This document shows, in pieces, positions 25,802 through 34,411 of a stretch of 53,144 bases of DNA. The stretch's first letter is position 1. Each line of letters opens with the position of its first letter. The notes under the pieces were generated by a model. It did not search any database. It saw only the letters and a program-made list of their open reading frames with translations, and was not told the DNA's origin. This DNA comes from an uncultured Bacteroidota bacterium (GTDB lineage Bacteria; Bacteroidota; Bacteroidia; Flavobacteriales; Flavobacteriaceae): assembly GCA_902604715.1 (NCBI GenBank), contig CACLAD010000007.1, positions 1-53,144 of the forward strand, in the 5' to 3' direction. The translations under genes and the position numbers were made by a program.

Positions 25802-27232
25802 ATGATAAAGTATCGATTATTCTTTGGTTTACTATTTTTTGTAAGCCCTCATGTTTTTTCTCAAAATTTAGACGAGACAAAAAAAAATATTGTTAAGTCC
25901 ATTGAAAATCACGAAGAAGAAATAATAAAAATCAGTGATAAAATATGGGAATTAGCAGAAACAGCTTTTAACGAATATGAATCATCTAAACTTCTTTCTG
26001 ATTATGCTGAGGCAAATGGTTTTAGTCTTGAAAGAGGTGTAGCTGGAATGCCTACAGCATTCGTTGCAACATACGGGCAGGGTAAACCTGTTATAAGTGT
26101 TTTAGGCGAGTTTGATGCTCTTCCTGGCCTATCTCAAGATACAACTCCAACTAAAAAACCCCTAACAGACGGAGGAAATGGCCACGGTTGTGGGCATAAC
26201 TTATTTGGGGCTGCAAGTCTTGCTTCTGCAATTGCTATAAAAGAACAGATTGAAAATGGAGATTTAAAAGGGACTGTTAAATTCTTTGGAACACCTTCAG
26301 AAGAAAAGTTTTTTGGAAAAATATGGATGGTTGATGCAGGTTTATGGGATGATGTAGATGTAAATATAAGCTGGCACCCCGGATACTATACTGAGTCTGA
26401 TGTTCAGTCAACATTATCTTTAATTGATTTTCAAGTTGAATTTTTTGGTCAGGCAGCTCACGCATCAATGGATCCATGGAACGGAAGAAGTGCTTCTGAT
26501 GCCTTGGAATTATATACCTCTGCAATAAATTATTATCGTGAACATGTTCAACCAACTGTTAGAATGCATTATCACATTCAAGATGGTGGAAAGGTTGTGA
26601 ATGTGGTTCCTGATTACTCTAAATTATGGGTTCGTGTGAGAGACTCGGACAGAGCTGGAATGACCCCAGTATATGAAAGGGTAATGGAAATGGCAGAAGG
26701 TGCTGCAATTCTTGCAAATGTTGACTATAAGGTGACATTAATTTCTGGAATATATGAGGTCTTAGTCAATAGAAGTGGCGGTAAAATTATGCAAAAAAAC
26801 TTAGAGCTATTAGGTCCAATAGAATACAATAGTGATGAAATAAATTTTGCCAAAGAATTACAACTTACTCTAGACAAGCCACAAGTGGGCTTAAATGGAA
26901 TGATATACCCCCTTAGAGAAACTATAATTGACGGTGGCGGTGGATCTACTGATGTCGGAGATGTTAGCTGGAACGTTCCAAATATTAGTTTATCTGTAAC
27001 AACAGCACCATACGAAACACCATGGCACTCTTGGGCTGTAGTAGCTTGCGGTGGAATGAGTATTGGACACAAAGGTGCAATCTATGCATCAAAGGCAATG
27101 GCTTTTACAATGTCAGACTTATTTAAGAGTGATAAACTTGTGAAAGAAATAAGGGATGAATTTTTATTGAGAAAGGGTGATCATGTATATGAACCAATGA
27201 TTGATGGTCCACCTCCTATTAATCAAAATTAA
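25802..27232 (+). CDS. Exported M20 amidohydrolase (AbgB-like)
   Basis: A 476-residue zinc amidohydrolase of the M20D group, similar to the p-aminobenzoyl-glutamate hydrolase subunit AbgB. A signal peptide (LFFGLLFFVSPHVFS, then Q21) is unusual for AbgB and suggests export. The metal site includes NGHGCGHNLFGAA, the EEK after TPSE, and a central dimerisation domain (GQAAHASMDPWNGRSASDAL). The true substrate is open: an aminoacylated amide outside the cytoplasm is likely. An A9 run near 25879 stays in frame. Its stop overlaps the convergent murA stop by four bases. Confidence 0.87.
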   Translation: MIKYRLFFGLLFFVSPHVFSQNLDETKKNIVKSIENHEEEIIKISDKIWELAETAFNEYESSKLLSDYAEANGFSLERGVAGMPTAFVATYGQGKPVISVLGEFDALPGLSQDTTPTKKPLTDGGNGHGCGHNLFGAASLASAIAIKEQIENGDLKGTVKFFGTPSEEKFFGKIWMVDAGLWDDVDVNISWHPGYYTESDVQSTLSLIDFQVEFFGQAAHASMDPWNGRSASDALELYTSAINYYREHVQPTVRMHYHIQDGGKVVNVVPDYSKLWVRVRDSDRAGMTPVYERVMEMAEGAAILANVDYKVTLISGIYEVLVNRSGGKIMQKNLELLGPIEYNSDEINFAKELQLTLDKPQVGLNGMIYPLRETIIDGGGGSTDVGDVSWNVPNISLSVTTAPYETPWHSWAVVACGGMSIGHKGAIYASKAMAFTMSDLFKSDKLVKEIRDEFLLRKGDHVYEPMIDGPPPINQN

Positions 27233-28536
27233 ATCCTCTCAATTGAGGCTCCCAGCAACCTTAGTCGCTCATCAATATTTTCATAGCCCCTGTCAATCTG
27301 TTCGATATTTTGAATAACAGACTCACCTTTAGCAGATAAGGCTGCAATTAGTAGTGAAATTCCTGCTCTAATATCAGGTGAGGTCATGGTAGTAGCTTTT
27401 AAAGAAGATTTAAAATCATATCCTATGACTGTTGCGCGATGTGGATCGCATAAAATTATCTTTGCACCCATATCAATCAATTTATCAACAAAGAATAATC
27501 TACTTTCAAACATTTTTTGATGAATTAAAACACTACCTCTCGCTTGAGTGGCAATAACCAAAATAATACTGAGTAAATCAGGACTGAAACCTGGCCATGG
27601 AGCATCAGAAATTGATAAAATAGAGCCGTCAATATAATTGCTTATTTCGTATCCATTTTTGTGCTCTGGGATAACTATATCATCGCCCTCTTTTATCAAA
27701 GTAATTCCAAGAGATCTAAAAACATTTGGAATAACACCAAGATTATCCCAACTGACATCTTTTATTCTGATATTACTCTTTGTCATAGCTGCCAATCCAA
27801 TCCAACTTCCTATTTCAATCATATCAGGTAATACAGAGTGTTCAGCACCAGCTAAAGAATCTACTCCTTCAATCATTAATAAATTTGAACCAATTCCTTT
27901 AATTTTTGCTCCCATCTTACATAAAAGCTTACATAATTGCTGTATATATGGTTCACAAGCAGCATTATATATAATAGTTTTTCCCTCTGCCAGAACAGAG
28001 GCCATTAATATATTGGCAGTACCTGTAACAGAAGCTTCATCCATTAAAATGTAGGCACCTTTTAATCCTTTTGATTCCACCCCATAAAAGTAATTCTCTT
28101 TGTTGTAGGAAAATTTTGCACCAAGTTTAATTAAACCTTCAAAGTGTGTATCTAATCTCCTTCTACCAATTTTATCACCTCCGGGTCTAGGAATGAATGC
28201 TTTACCAAATCTAGCCAAAAGAGGTCCTACAATCATAATTGAGCCTCTTAGACTTTTACCATCAGTCTTAAATTGATCAGAACTCAAATAATCTAAATCG
28301 ATATTATCTGCTTTGAATGAATACTTGTTTGAGCTTAGCTTATTAACTTTTACACCCAAAGATTTTAAAAGAGAAATAAGTTTGTTTATATCTATAATAT
28401 CAGGGATATTATTTATTACAACCTCCTCAGAAGTTAATAGAGTTGCACATATAATTTGAAGTGCCTCATTTTTAGCTCCCTGAGGTTTTACTTCACCTTT
28501 GAGTTTTCTTCCTCCTAATATTTTAAAAGCTTGCAT
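27229..28536 (-). CDS. murA: UDP-GlcNAc enolpyruvyl transferase MurA (Asp active site)
   Basis: Catalyses the first committed step of peptidoglycan synthesis, moving enolpyruvate from PEP to UDP-N-acetylglucosamine. The 435 residues contain QGAKNEAL (Lys22 and Asn23) and the loop RPGGDKIGRRRLDTH. In E. coli this loop holds Cys115, the residue alkylated by fosfomycin; here it is Asp121, a replacement known from fosfomycin-resistant MurA enzymes. The length is somewhat above E. coli (419). It follows DUF4290 by ten bases on the same strand, an arrangement I recall from other Flavobacteriia. Confidence 0.94.
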   Translation of the reverse strand: MQAFKILGGRKLKGEVKPQGAKNEALQIICATLLTSEEVVINNIPDIIDINKLISLLKSLGVKVNKLSSNKYSFKADNIDLDYLSSDQFKTDGKSLRGSIMIVGPLLARFGKAFIPRPGGDKIGRRRLDTHFEGLIKLGAKFSYNKENYFYGVESKGLKGAYILMDEASVTGTANILMASVLAEGKTIIYNAACEPYIQQLCKLLCKMGAKIKGIGSNLLMIEGVDSLAGAEHSVLPDMIEIGSWIGLAAMTKSNIRIKDVSWDNLGVIPNVFRSLGITLIKEGDDIVIPEHKNGYEISNYIDGSILSISDAPWPGFSPDLLSIILVIATQARGSVLIHQKMFESRLFFVDKLIDMGAKIILCDPHRATVIGYDFKSSLKATTMTSPDIRAGISLLIAALSAKGESVIQNIEQIDRGYENIDERLRLLGASIERI

Positions 28537-28546
28537 TCTTTGAAGG

Positions 28547-29179
28547 CTAATATCTTTTTCTGTTTTTATTATTTTTCTTGGTGAATTTCTTATTTGAAAA
28601 CCTTTTCTTAGACCTAAGCAAAAGGGCTGAATCCAATAACTCCTCTTTTGAATCTCTGATATCTATCTTAGAACCTGACAGCTCATAAAGATGATCAAAT
28701 ATAACTTGATCCTTTACACTATCCTTATTCCAATTTAAGAAGCACTTTTTCATGTGATTAGCAATTGTTAAAACTAATGCTTCTTTCATTTCACCAGCAT
28801 CCCATTTTACAGCTTCATCAATCATGATTTTAATATTATTTCCGTAAAATCTATATTTTGGGAAATTCTGGGGATAACTTAGTGGATCTGGTTTAGCATT
28901 TAATACTTCTTTGGATGGCTTTTCAAATGGCGAATCAGCATCTAGTTTAAAATCTGACATGATGAATAGCTGATCCCATAATTTATGCTGAAAGTCAGGT
29001 ACATCCCTCAAATGTGGTTGCAAATTACCCATAACCGAAATAATTGAATTAGCCAATTTATTTCTCTCTTCTTTACTTTCTCTCGAGGATGCATAATTTA
29101 TCATTTTTTGAATATGTCTTCCATATTCAGGGATAATTAACTCTTCCCTTATTGTATTATATTCTAAATTTTCAATCAA
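28547..29179 (-). CDS. DUF4290 protein
   Basis: A 210-residue cytoplasmic protein with the DUF4290 pattern: LEYNTIREELIIPEYGRHIQ at the start, then SVMGNLQPHLRDVPDFQHKLWDQ (in part) and KYRFYGNNIKIMIDEA. The C-terminal 25 residues are strongly basic (Lys, Asn and Arg). The domain is restricted to Bacteroidetes and has no established function. It sits between DUF493 and murA on one strand, which hints at a cell-envelope or housekeeping role by association only. Confidence 0.88.
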   Translation of the reverse strand: MIENLEYNTIREELIIPEYGRHIQKMINYASSRESKEERNKLANSIISVMGNLQPHLRDVPDFQHKLWDQLFIMSDFKLDADSPFEKPSKEVLNAKPDPLSYPQNFPKYRFYGNNIKIMIDEAVKWDAGEMKEALVLTIANHMKKCFLNWNKDSVKDQVIFDHLYELSGSKIDIRDSKEELLDSALLLRSKKRFSNKKFTKKNNKNRKRY

Positions 29180-29234
29180 TTTTATAGATTTAACAGGTTA
29201 ATATGAGGCAAAATACGAAAAATATGTGCAGAAA

Positions 29235-29522
29235 TTATAATAAAATTACATTTTCAATCCTATCAGCAACCTTCTTATAGTTTTCGATTATTAAATCTGG
29301 GTTTTTCGCAATAATTTTTACCGAAACCGATGTGTACTTGCTGTTTTTAGAGGTTCTAATTTTAAAGTCTGCATTTGAAGCTTTAAAAATATCTCTTAAT
29401 ATTTCAATATTCTCAGGTTTTGAACTATATATAAATTTATAAATGTACTCTGAAGGCCAACTACTTGTGTCATTAAGAAGTTGCTTTAAGTTTTTATAAA
29501 AATTTTTATTCTCCTCACTCAT
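29235..29522 (-). CDS. DUF493 (YbeD-like) protein
   Basis: A 95-residue protein of the DUF493/YbeD family with an ACT-like alpha/beta fold. Signature parts are WPSEYIYKFIYSS near residues 18-30 and SKNSKYTSVSVKI near 58-70. YbeD-like proteins are thought to be small regulatory domains; no partner is known here. It is divergent from the ATPase gene at 29598. A perfect -7-like CAAATATA lies at 29533-29540 but is too close to the ATG (11 bases) to be convincing as its promoter. Confidence 0.82.
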   Translation of the reverse strand: MSEENKNFYKNLKQLLNDTSSWPSEYIYKFIYSSKPENIEILRDIFKASNADFKIRTSKNSKYTSVSVKIIAKNPDLIIENYKKVADRIENVILL

Positions 29523-29597
29523 TTCTTGAGAACAAATATATTGTTAATTATTTTTTCAGTTTAAACATTATTGTCGAATTTTATAAAAAATATTGTC

Positions 29598-30125
29598 ATG
29601 AAGATTGTAATTACTGGTGGTCCTGGAACCGGAAAAACTTCGATAATTAACAAATTAGAGAGTATCGGACACCATGTGTTTCATGAAAGTTCAAGAGAAA
29701 TAATCAGAAAATATAAAAAATTAGGTCATGATCAATTCTTTTTATCGGATCCTATTAAATTTTCAGAAATCCTTTTAAAAAATAGAATTGCACAGTTTGA
29801 AGAGTCAAATAAATCTGACCATGATATTAAATTTTTTGATAGAGGTATTCCAGATATTATAGCTTATTTGAATTATAAGAAAATTTCATTTGGGAAAGAA
29901 TTGGAATTAACATCAAAAAAGTATAGGTACGATTTTATTTTTTTAGCTGAGCCATGGGAAGATATATACAAGAAAGACAATGAAAGATATGAATCTTTTG
30001 AGGACTTAAAGGATATTAATAAATACATAAAAAAAATATACTCAAATTATGCTCAAAAGTTTATTACACTTCCAAAAAGTTCGGTTCAAGAAAGAACAAA
30101 TTTTATAATTGAATCAATTAAATGA
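29598..30125 (+). CDS. NadR/Ttd14-like AAA ATPase
   Basis: A 175-residue P-loop protein. Walker A is TGGPGTGKTSI (residues 6-16), and FFDRGIPDIIAY carries the DRG motif of the NadR/Ttd14 kinase-like group. The end KYRYDFIFLAEPWEDIYKKD is also typical. ATG 29598 is chosen because the P-loop strand begins immediately (MKIVITGGPG); a TTG nine codons upstream is possible but adds nothing conserved. The biochemical role is unproven; a small-molecule kinase is likely. Its stop overlaps the fmt start (ATGA). Confidence 0.85.
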   Translation: MKIVITGGPGTGKTSIINKLESIGHHVFHESSREIIRKYKKLGHDQFFLSDPIKFSEILLKNRIAQFEESNKSDHDIKFFDRGIPDIIAYLNYKKISFGKELELTSKKYRYDFIFLAEPWEDIYKKDNERYESFEDLKDINKYIKKIYSNYAQKFITLPKSSVQERTNFIIESIK

Positions 30126-31075
30126 ATAATAAAGAGGTAAAGATATTATTTATGGGTACTGCCGAATTTGGAATACCCACCCTTGAAGTTTTGAAAAATA
30201 ATTTTAATCTCGATGCAATTATTACAAATTACGATAAGCCGTCTGGCAGAGGATTAAAAATTGAATTCTCTCCGGTTAAAAAGTTTGCAATAAGTAATAA
30301 TATAAAATATTTACAGCCAAAAAATTTAAAAGAACAAAGTCTTATAAAAAAAATAACATCGATAAATCCGGACATTATTGTTGTAGTCGCATTTAGAATG
30401 ATACCAAAAAGTATTTGGCAAATTCCAAAATATGGAACAATTAACCTTCATGCCTCTTTACTGCCAAACTATCGAGGTTCTGCGCCAATAAATTGGGCAA
30501 TTATTAATAATGAAAATTTTACGGGTGTAACAACATTTTTTATTGATGATAAAATTGATACTGGTGATATATTGTTACAGGAAAAAATAAAAGTTGATAA
30601 GAAAATTAATGCTGGAGAGTTACATGACAAATTAAAAGTAATTGGTGCTAGCACCGTTAAAAAAACTATTCAAGAAATTTTGAAAAATAGCTTGACAGAA
30701 AAGAAACAAGAGCATGAAGGAAATTATAAAACAGCATATAAACTGAATAAAGAAAATATTAAAATCGACTGGAATCAAAATTGCCTTGAAATCTATAATA
30801 AAATCAGGGGATTATCTCCGTTTCCTGGTGCAAGAGCATCTCTGATTAATGAAAACGGAGATGTTAAAAGGGTCGTATTCTACGAATCTGAATATGTTAT
30901 GGAAGAACATAATTTTGAAAACGGAGAAATAACTAAAGAAAAAGATTTTATAAATATCACATGTAATGATGGATTTATCAAAATTAAAAATTTAAAAATG
31001 GAAGGAAAAAAAAGAATGAATACATCTTCATTTCTTAACGGATTTGATATTGAAAATTATAGAATGTTTATATGA
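30122..31075 (+). CDS. fmt: Methionyl-tRNA formyltransferase
   Basis: Transfers a formyl group from 10-formyltetrahydrofolate to initiator Met-tRNA. The 317 residues start with the Rossmann-like MGTAEFGIPTLEVL. The catalytic loop TINLHASLLPNYRGSAPINW includes the SLLPxxRGxAP signature with the nearby FIDDKIDTGDIL. The C-terminal OB-like domain is present, so the length is normal. It is coupled by four-base overlaps to the ATPase upstream and YqgE downstream. Confidence 0.95.
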   Translation: MNNKEVKILFMGTAEFGIPTLEVLKNNFNLDAIITNYDKPSGRGLKIEFSPVKKFAISNNIKYLQPKNLKEQSLIKKITSINPDIIVVVAFRMIPKSIWQIPKYGTINLHASLLPNYRGSAPINWAIINNENFTGVTTFFIDDKIDTGDILLQEKIKVDKKINAGELHDKLKVIGASTVKKTIQEILKNSLTEKKQEHEGNYKTAYKLNKENIKIDWNQNCLEIYNKIRGLSPFPGARASLINENGDVKRVVFYESEYVMEEHNFENGEITKEKDFINITCNDGFIKIKNLKMEGKKRMNTSSFLNGFDIENYRMFI

Positions 31076-31620
31076 TTGATAAAGGAGATTTACTTATTTC
31101 TACGCCTGAAAGTTTGGGTGATTACTATTTTAATAGATCAATAATTATCCTTACTGAAGTGAGTGATGAGGAAGTTGTTGGATTTATCATTAATAAGGAA
31201 CTCAATTATACCCTCAGTGATTTAGATAATAAAGTTCTTGAAAAAAAAATAAAAATTTTTAGTGGAGGTCCCGTAAATCAAGATAATCTTTATTTTATTC
31301 ATAAGTACCCACATTTAATCGATAATAGTATAAATTTTTTTAATGATCTGCACTGGGGAGGTGATTTTAAAAAAATTATAGAAATAATAAATAAAATGAA
31401 AATTGACAATTCATCGATAAAATTCTTTTCTGGTTATTCTGGTTGGACTTACAATCAGCTGATAGGTGAAATAAACAATGGTTCATGGGTGGTGGTAAAA
31501 AATAAAGCCAATTACTTATTTAAAAAGGATATTAAAAAAATGTGGGGGGAAAAAATGAAAAAGATGGATGAAAAATTTAAAATCTGGTCAAATGCGCCAG
31601 AAAATCCACAAGATAATTAG
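31072..31620 (+). CDS. YqgE/AlgH family protein
   Basis: A 182-residue protein of the DUF179/AlgH family. It starts KGDLLISTPES and has the conserved FNRSIIILTE, GFIINKEL and FFSGYSGWTYNQL, then the tail FKIWSNAPENPQDN. The role of this family is not settled; links to alginate regulation in Pseudomonas are not expected here. It overlaps fmt by four bases. Its stop shares a TTAG overlap with the convergent START-like gene. Confidence 0.88.
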   Translation: MIDKGDLLISTPESLGDYYFNRSIIILTEVSDEEVVGFIINKELNYTLSDLDNKVLEKKIKIFSGGPVNQDNLYFIHKYPHLIDNSINFFNDLHWGGDFKKIIEIINKMKIDNSSIKFFSGYSGWTYNQLIGEINNGSWVVVKNKANYLFKKDIKKMWGEKMKKMDEKFKIWSNAPENPQDN

Positions 31621-32006
31621 GTTGATCCCAAAACTTTCTTTAAATCAGAGATTTGATTAGTCCACAATAATTTTGACTCTTCAACTTCTTCTTGATCTTC
31701 AGCATAATCAGTAACAATTAAAGAGACATCTTTGGTTATTTCATCAAACTGTATTCTTAAATCAAAATAGTAGTCTGTTTCCTCATCATCAAGCCATTGA
31801 AATTGAATTTTTTCATTATTTATCTTTTTGATTAATTTTGCACTTTCTTCAGAATCATCCCAAATAAAAATAAAAATTTCACCTCTTGAATTTACATTGT
31901 CGGCAAACCACTCAGACAAACCTGAGGGTGTAGAAATATATTGAAAAAGAAGTTTTTGAGAGACCTTAATTGGAAACTCCATTTCGAATTTAATTCTGTC
32001 ACTCAT
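31617..32006 (-). CDS. START-like domain protein
   Basis: A 129-residue protein of the Bacteroidetes START-like family (SRPBCC/AHSA1 fold). The opening KFEMEFPIKVSQKLLFQYIS, followed by GLSEWFADNVN, is characteristic. The rest is strongly acidic, with a C-terminal helix (KLLWTNQISDLKKVL). It probably binds a hydrophobic ligand; none is known. In other Flavobacteriia a homologue lies near yqgE, as here. It has four bases of overlap with yqgE and is divergent from tRNA-Met. Confidence 0.83.
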   Translation of the reverse strand: MSDRIKFEMEFPIKVSQKLLFQYISTPSGLSEWFADNVNSRGEIFIFIWDDSEESAKLIKKINNEKIQFQWLDDEETDYYFDLRIQFDEITKDVSLIVTDYAEDQEEVEESKLLWTNQISDLKKVLGST

Positions 32007-32085
32007 ATTGAATAATTAGAATTGTAATATATACATTTATTCTTTTTTATAGCAAGATTTATATAAATAATTTCTTAGCCAGATG

Positions 32086-32116
32086 TTGAATCTAAAAAAT
32101 TTAAATTTTATATTTG
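32086..32116 (+). promoter_or_regulatory. Bacteroidetes-type promoter of tRNA-Met
   Basis: A -33 TTG (32086-32088) and a -7 TATATTTG (32109-32116), 20 bases apart, fit the Bacteroidetes consensus. The tRNA 5' end lies 15 bases downstream. Confidence 0.75.
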
Positions 32117-32130
32117 CTGCCTTTATAAAT

Positions 32131-32204
32131 GGCGAGATAGCTCAGTTGGTCAGAGCGTCGGATTCATAACCCGGAGGTCCCGAGTTCAAATCTCGGTCTC
32201 GCTA
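32131..32204 (+). tRNA. tRNA-Met (CAT), elongator-type
   Basis: Cloverleaf with acceptor GGCGAGA/TCTCGCT, D stem GCTC/GAGC, loop TTCATAA with anticodon CAT and T arm CCGAG-TTCAAAT-CTCGG. The anticodon stem TCGGA/CCCGG has an A-C mismatch next to the loop. The D loop and pairing at position 1 do not look like initiator tRNA. The isoleucine tRNA with modified CAT anticodon is a less likely alternative. CCA is not encoded; the next base is already the hisS stop codon of the other strand. Confidence 0.9.
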
Positions 32205-33569
32205 CTAATTTCCCCTTAAATTTTTTACTAGCTCCTCCCTGCTAAGTGTTTGTTGATAACCAGTTTTCATATCTTTTAATTTATAACAGTTCTTTTCTTT
32301 TTCTTCATCTCCGTAAAATAAAACATATGGAATACTATTTTTATTAGCATAATTTAACTGCTTTTTCAAAGAAATGGAATCAGGGTAAAATTCTGCATTA
32401 ACCTTATTGAATCTTAAAAAATTTGTTATCTCAATCAAATCATAAGAAAAGCTTGCACCAAAGTTTAATATCAAAACCTTTACTGAATTATAAGAAATTG
32501 CAGGAAATAGCTTCAGTTCATCAATCACTAAAAATAATCTGTCTAATCCAAAGCTAATTCCAATACCACTCATATTTTTTAGACCAAAAATTTCAGTCAA
32601 GTTATCATAACGCCCTCCACCTGCAATTGACCCAAGATTTATTTTCTTTGGAGCAATAACTTCAAAAATTACTCCAGTATAATAATCAATTCCCCTTGCG
32701 AGGCTAATATCGAAAACCAGATTAGATTTTATTAATTTATTTTTGGAAAAATAGTTGAAGATATACTCAATATCAGAAATTGCTTCTAATCCAATATTTG
32801 AAGATTTAAAATATAATTTGATTTCTTTCAAGTTATCATAGAAGTTTTTTGATAGATTGATAGCTGCAAATAAAGAATCTATTATTTTTTTATCAAATCC
32901 GTTTTCTGTTAAGTTATTCTTTACAACATTTACTTCAGTTTTATCTAATTTGTCTAACTGATTAGTTATTATACCAAATTTATCGAGACAATCATTTATT
33001 TCACAAATTGCATATAATAACTTCCTGCTATTAATTTTGATGAGACATCCTTCTAAATTTAAATCATTAAAAACCGAATCAAATAAAGAAATAAAATCTA
33101 TTTCTTGCATCATTGATTTAGAGCCTATCACATCTGCATCACATTGAAGAAATTCTCTGTACCTACCCTTTTGAGGTCGATCTGCTCTCCAAACATTTTG
33201 AATTTGATATCTTTTAAACGGGATGTTAATATTATTTTGATTCTGAACCACATATCGTGCAAATGGTACAGTTAAATCGTAACGTAGAGCTTTATCAACA
33301 ATTTTTGGAGCTAGATTTGAAAACTCGAAATCTTTACCATCAATATTCCTGAGAAAGTTCCCTGATTTAAGGATTTTGAAAATAAGTCTCTCTCCCTCTT
33401 GCCCATATTTATCCAATAGGGTCTCTGATCTTTCAAAACTTGGAGTCTCAATTGGATTAAATCCAAATTTTGAAAAATTATCTCTAATTATGTTAATTAT
33501 ATAATTTCTTTTATATAAATCTTCAGAATTAAAATCTCTAGTACCTTTGGGTAAAATTGGCTTTTGCAT
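32205..33569 (-). CDS. hisS: Histidyl-tRNA synthetase
   Basis: Charges tRNA-His with histidine. The 454-residue class II synthetase shows LPKGTRDF at the start, motif 2 in the region YQIQNVWRADRPQKGRYREF, the histidine motif ARGIDYYTGVIFE and motif 3 around GIGISFGLDRL. The C-terminal anticodon domain is present (VLILNFGASFSYDL). Its stop codon abuts the last base of tRNA-Met. On its own strand a strong terminator lies just 25 bases before the ATG, so hisS needs read-through or a promoter overlapping that terminator. Confidence 0.96.
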   Translation of the reverse strand: MQKPILPKGTRDFNSEDLYKRNYIINIIRDNFSKFGFNPIETPSFERSETLLDKYGQEGERLIFKILKSGNFLRNIDGKDFEFSNLAPKIVDKALRYDLTVPFARYVVQNQNNINIPFKRYQIQNVWRADRPQKGRYREFLQCDADVIGSKSMMQEIDFISLFDSVFNDLNLEGCLIKINSRKLLYAICEINDCLDKFGIITNQLDKLDKTEVNVVKNNLTENGFDKKIIDSLFAAINLSKNFYDNLKEIKLYFKSSNIGLEAISDIEYIFNYFSKNKLIKSNLVFDISLARGIDYYTGVIFEVIAPKKINLGSIAGGGRYDNLTEIFGLKNMSGIGISFGLDRLFLVIDELKLFPAISYNSVKVLILNFGASFSYDLIEITNFLRFNKVNAEFYPDSISLKKQLNYANKNSIPYVLFYGDEEKEKNCYKLKDMKTGYQQTLSREELVKNLRGN

Positions 33570-33594
33570 TTCTTATTTAAATTTAAGTTAAATT

Positions 33595-33627
33595 AAAAAA
33601 AAAACACCTACGTAAGCAGGTGTTTTT
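33595..33627 (-). terminator. Terminator after rpsF-rpsR-rplI
   Basis: On the minus strand AACACCT-loop-AGGTGTT (extendable by A-T pairs to about ten base pairs) is followed by ten T. It is 22 bases beyond the rplI stop and 25 bases before the hisS start. Confidence 0.9.
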
Positions 33628-33648
33628 AAACTAGAAAGTTATTATTAT

Positions 33649-34101
33649 CTATTTTTTTTCTGGAACTACTTCGAAAGGTAAATCAAATATAACCTCACGA
33701 TGTAATCTAATTTTAGCAGTATACTTACCTACTTGCTTAATGTTATTTCCAGATATCATAATAGCTTTTTTGTCTATTTCAACTCCGCTATCCGCAAGTT
33801 CTTTTTGAATATTAATATTATTAACAGAACCAAACAATTTTACTCCCTCGCCTACTTTTGCCTTTACTTTTATTTCTAGACCGTTTATTTTTTTGGCCAG
33901 CTTGTTAGCGTCATCAATTATTTTTTTGTCTTTAACAACTTGTTGTTTGATATTTTCTGCTAATACTTTTTTTGCAGATGGTGTAGCAAGGATTGCAGAT
34001 CCATTAGGAATTAAAAAATTTCTGCCAAAACCATTTTTAACAGAAACAATATCATCCTTGTACCCTACACCTTCAACATCTTTTTTTAATATAATTTCCA
34101 T
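33649..34101 (-). CDS. rplI: 50S ribosomal protein L9
   Basis: A 150-residue L9. The N-terminal RNA-binding domain reads MEIILKKDVEGVGYKDDIVS and NGFGRNFLIPNGSA, the long connecting helix follows (KKVLAENIKQQVVKDKKI), and the C-terminal domain ends FDLPFEVVPEKK. Length and layout are standard. It is the last gene of the conserved rpsF-rpsR-rplI operon and is followed by a terminator. Confidence 0.96.
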   Translation of the reverse strand: MEIILKKDVEGVGYKDDIVSVKNGFGRNFLIPNGSAILATPSAKKVLAENIKQQVVKDKKIIDDANKLAKKINGLEIKVKAKVGEGVKLFGSVNNINIQKELADSGVEIDKKAIMISGNNIKQVGKYTAKIRLHREVIFDLPFEVVPEKK

Positions 34102-34112
34102 ATCGTAAATTT

Positions 34113-34409
34113 TTATTTAAGTAAATCCGCAACATATGGCAATAATGCTAGATGCCTAGCTCTTTTTACCGCAACAGAAACTTTTCTTTGATATTTTAAT
34201 GAAGTACCTGTTATTCTTCTTGGCAATAATTTACCTTGTTCATTAATGAATTTCAACAAAAAATCTGAATCTTTATAATCCACATATTTTATTCCATATT
34301 TTTTAAATCTACAATACTTTTTTGTTGTACTGTGTTCAATATTAAGGGGTGTTAGATATCTAATTTCACCACCTTTTTTTCCTGATGCTTCTTCTTGAAT
34401 ACTTGCCAT
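34113..34409 (-). CDS. rpsR: 30S ribosomal protein S18
   Basis: A 98-residue S18 with the conserved [38 protein letters not shown] (preceded by KLLP) and [11 protein letters not shown]18 binds S6 on the 30S platform, and the two genes are adjacent as usual. An N-terminal extension of about 25 residues ([20 protein letters not shown]) is typical of Flavobacteriia. Three bases separate it from rpsF. Confidence 0.96.
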   Translation of the reverse strand: MASIQEEASGKKGGEIRYLTPLNIEHSTTKKYCRFKKYGIKYVDYKDSDFLLKFINEQGKLLPRRITGTSLKYQRKVSVAVKRARHLALLPYVADLLK

Positions 34410-34411
34410 AA

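Noticed and set aside
29533-29540. Perfect -7 box CAAATATA (minus strand) as promoter of the DUF493 gene.
   Set aside because: It is only 11 bases from the ATG and has no TTG at -33, so a usable leader is unlikely.
32131-32204. Isoleucine tRNA with a CAT (lysidine) anticodon.
   Set aside because: The GGATTCATAACC loop region resembles elongator tRNA-Met; the isoleucine type usually has a fully paired anticodon stem. Not excluded by experiment.
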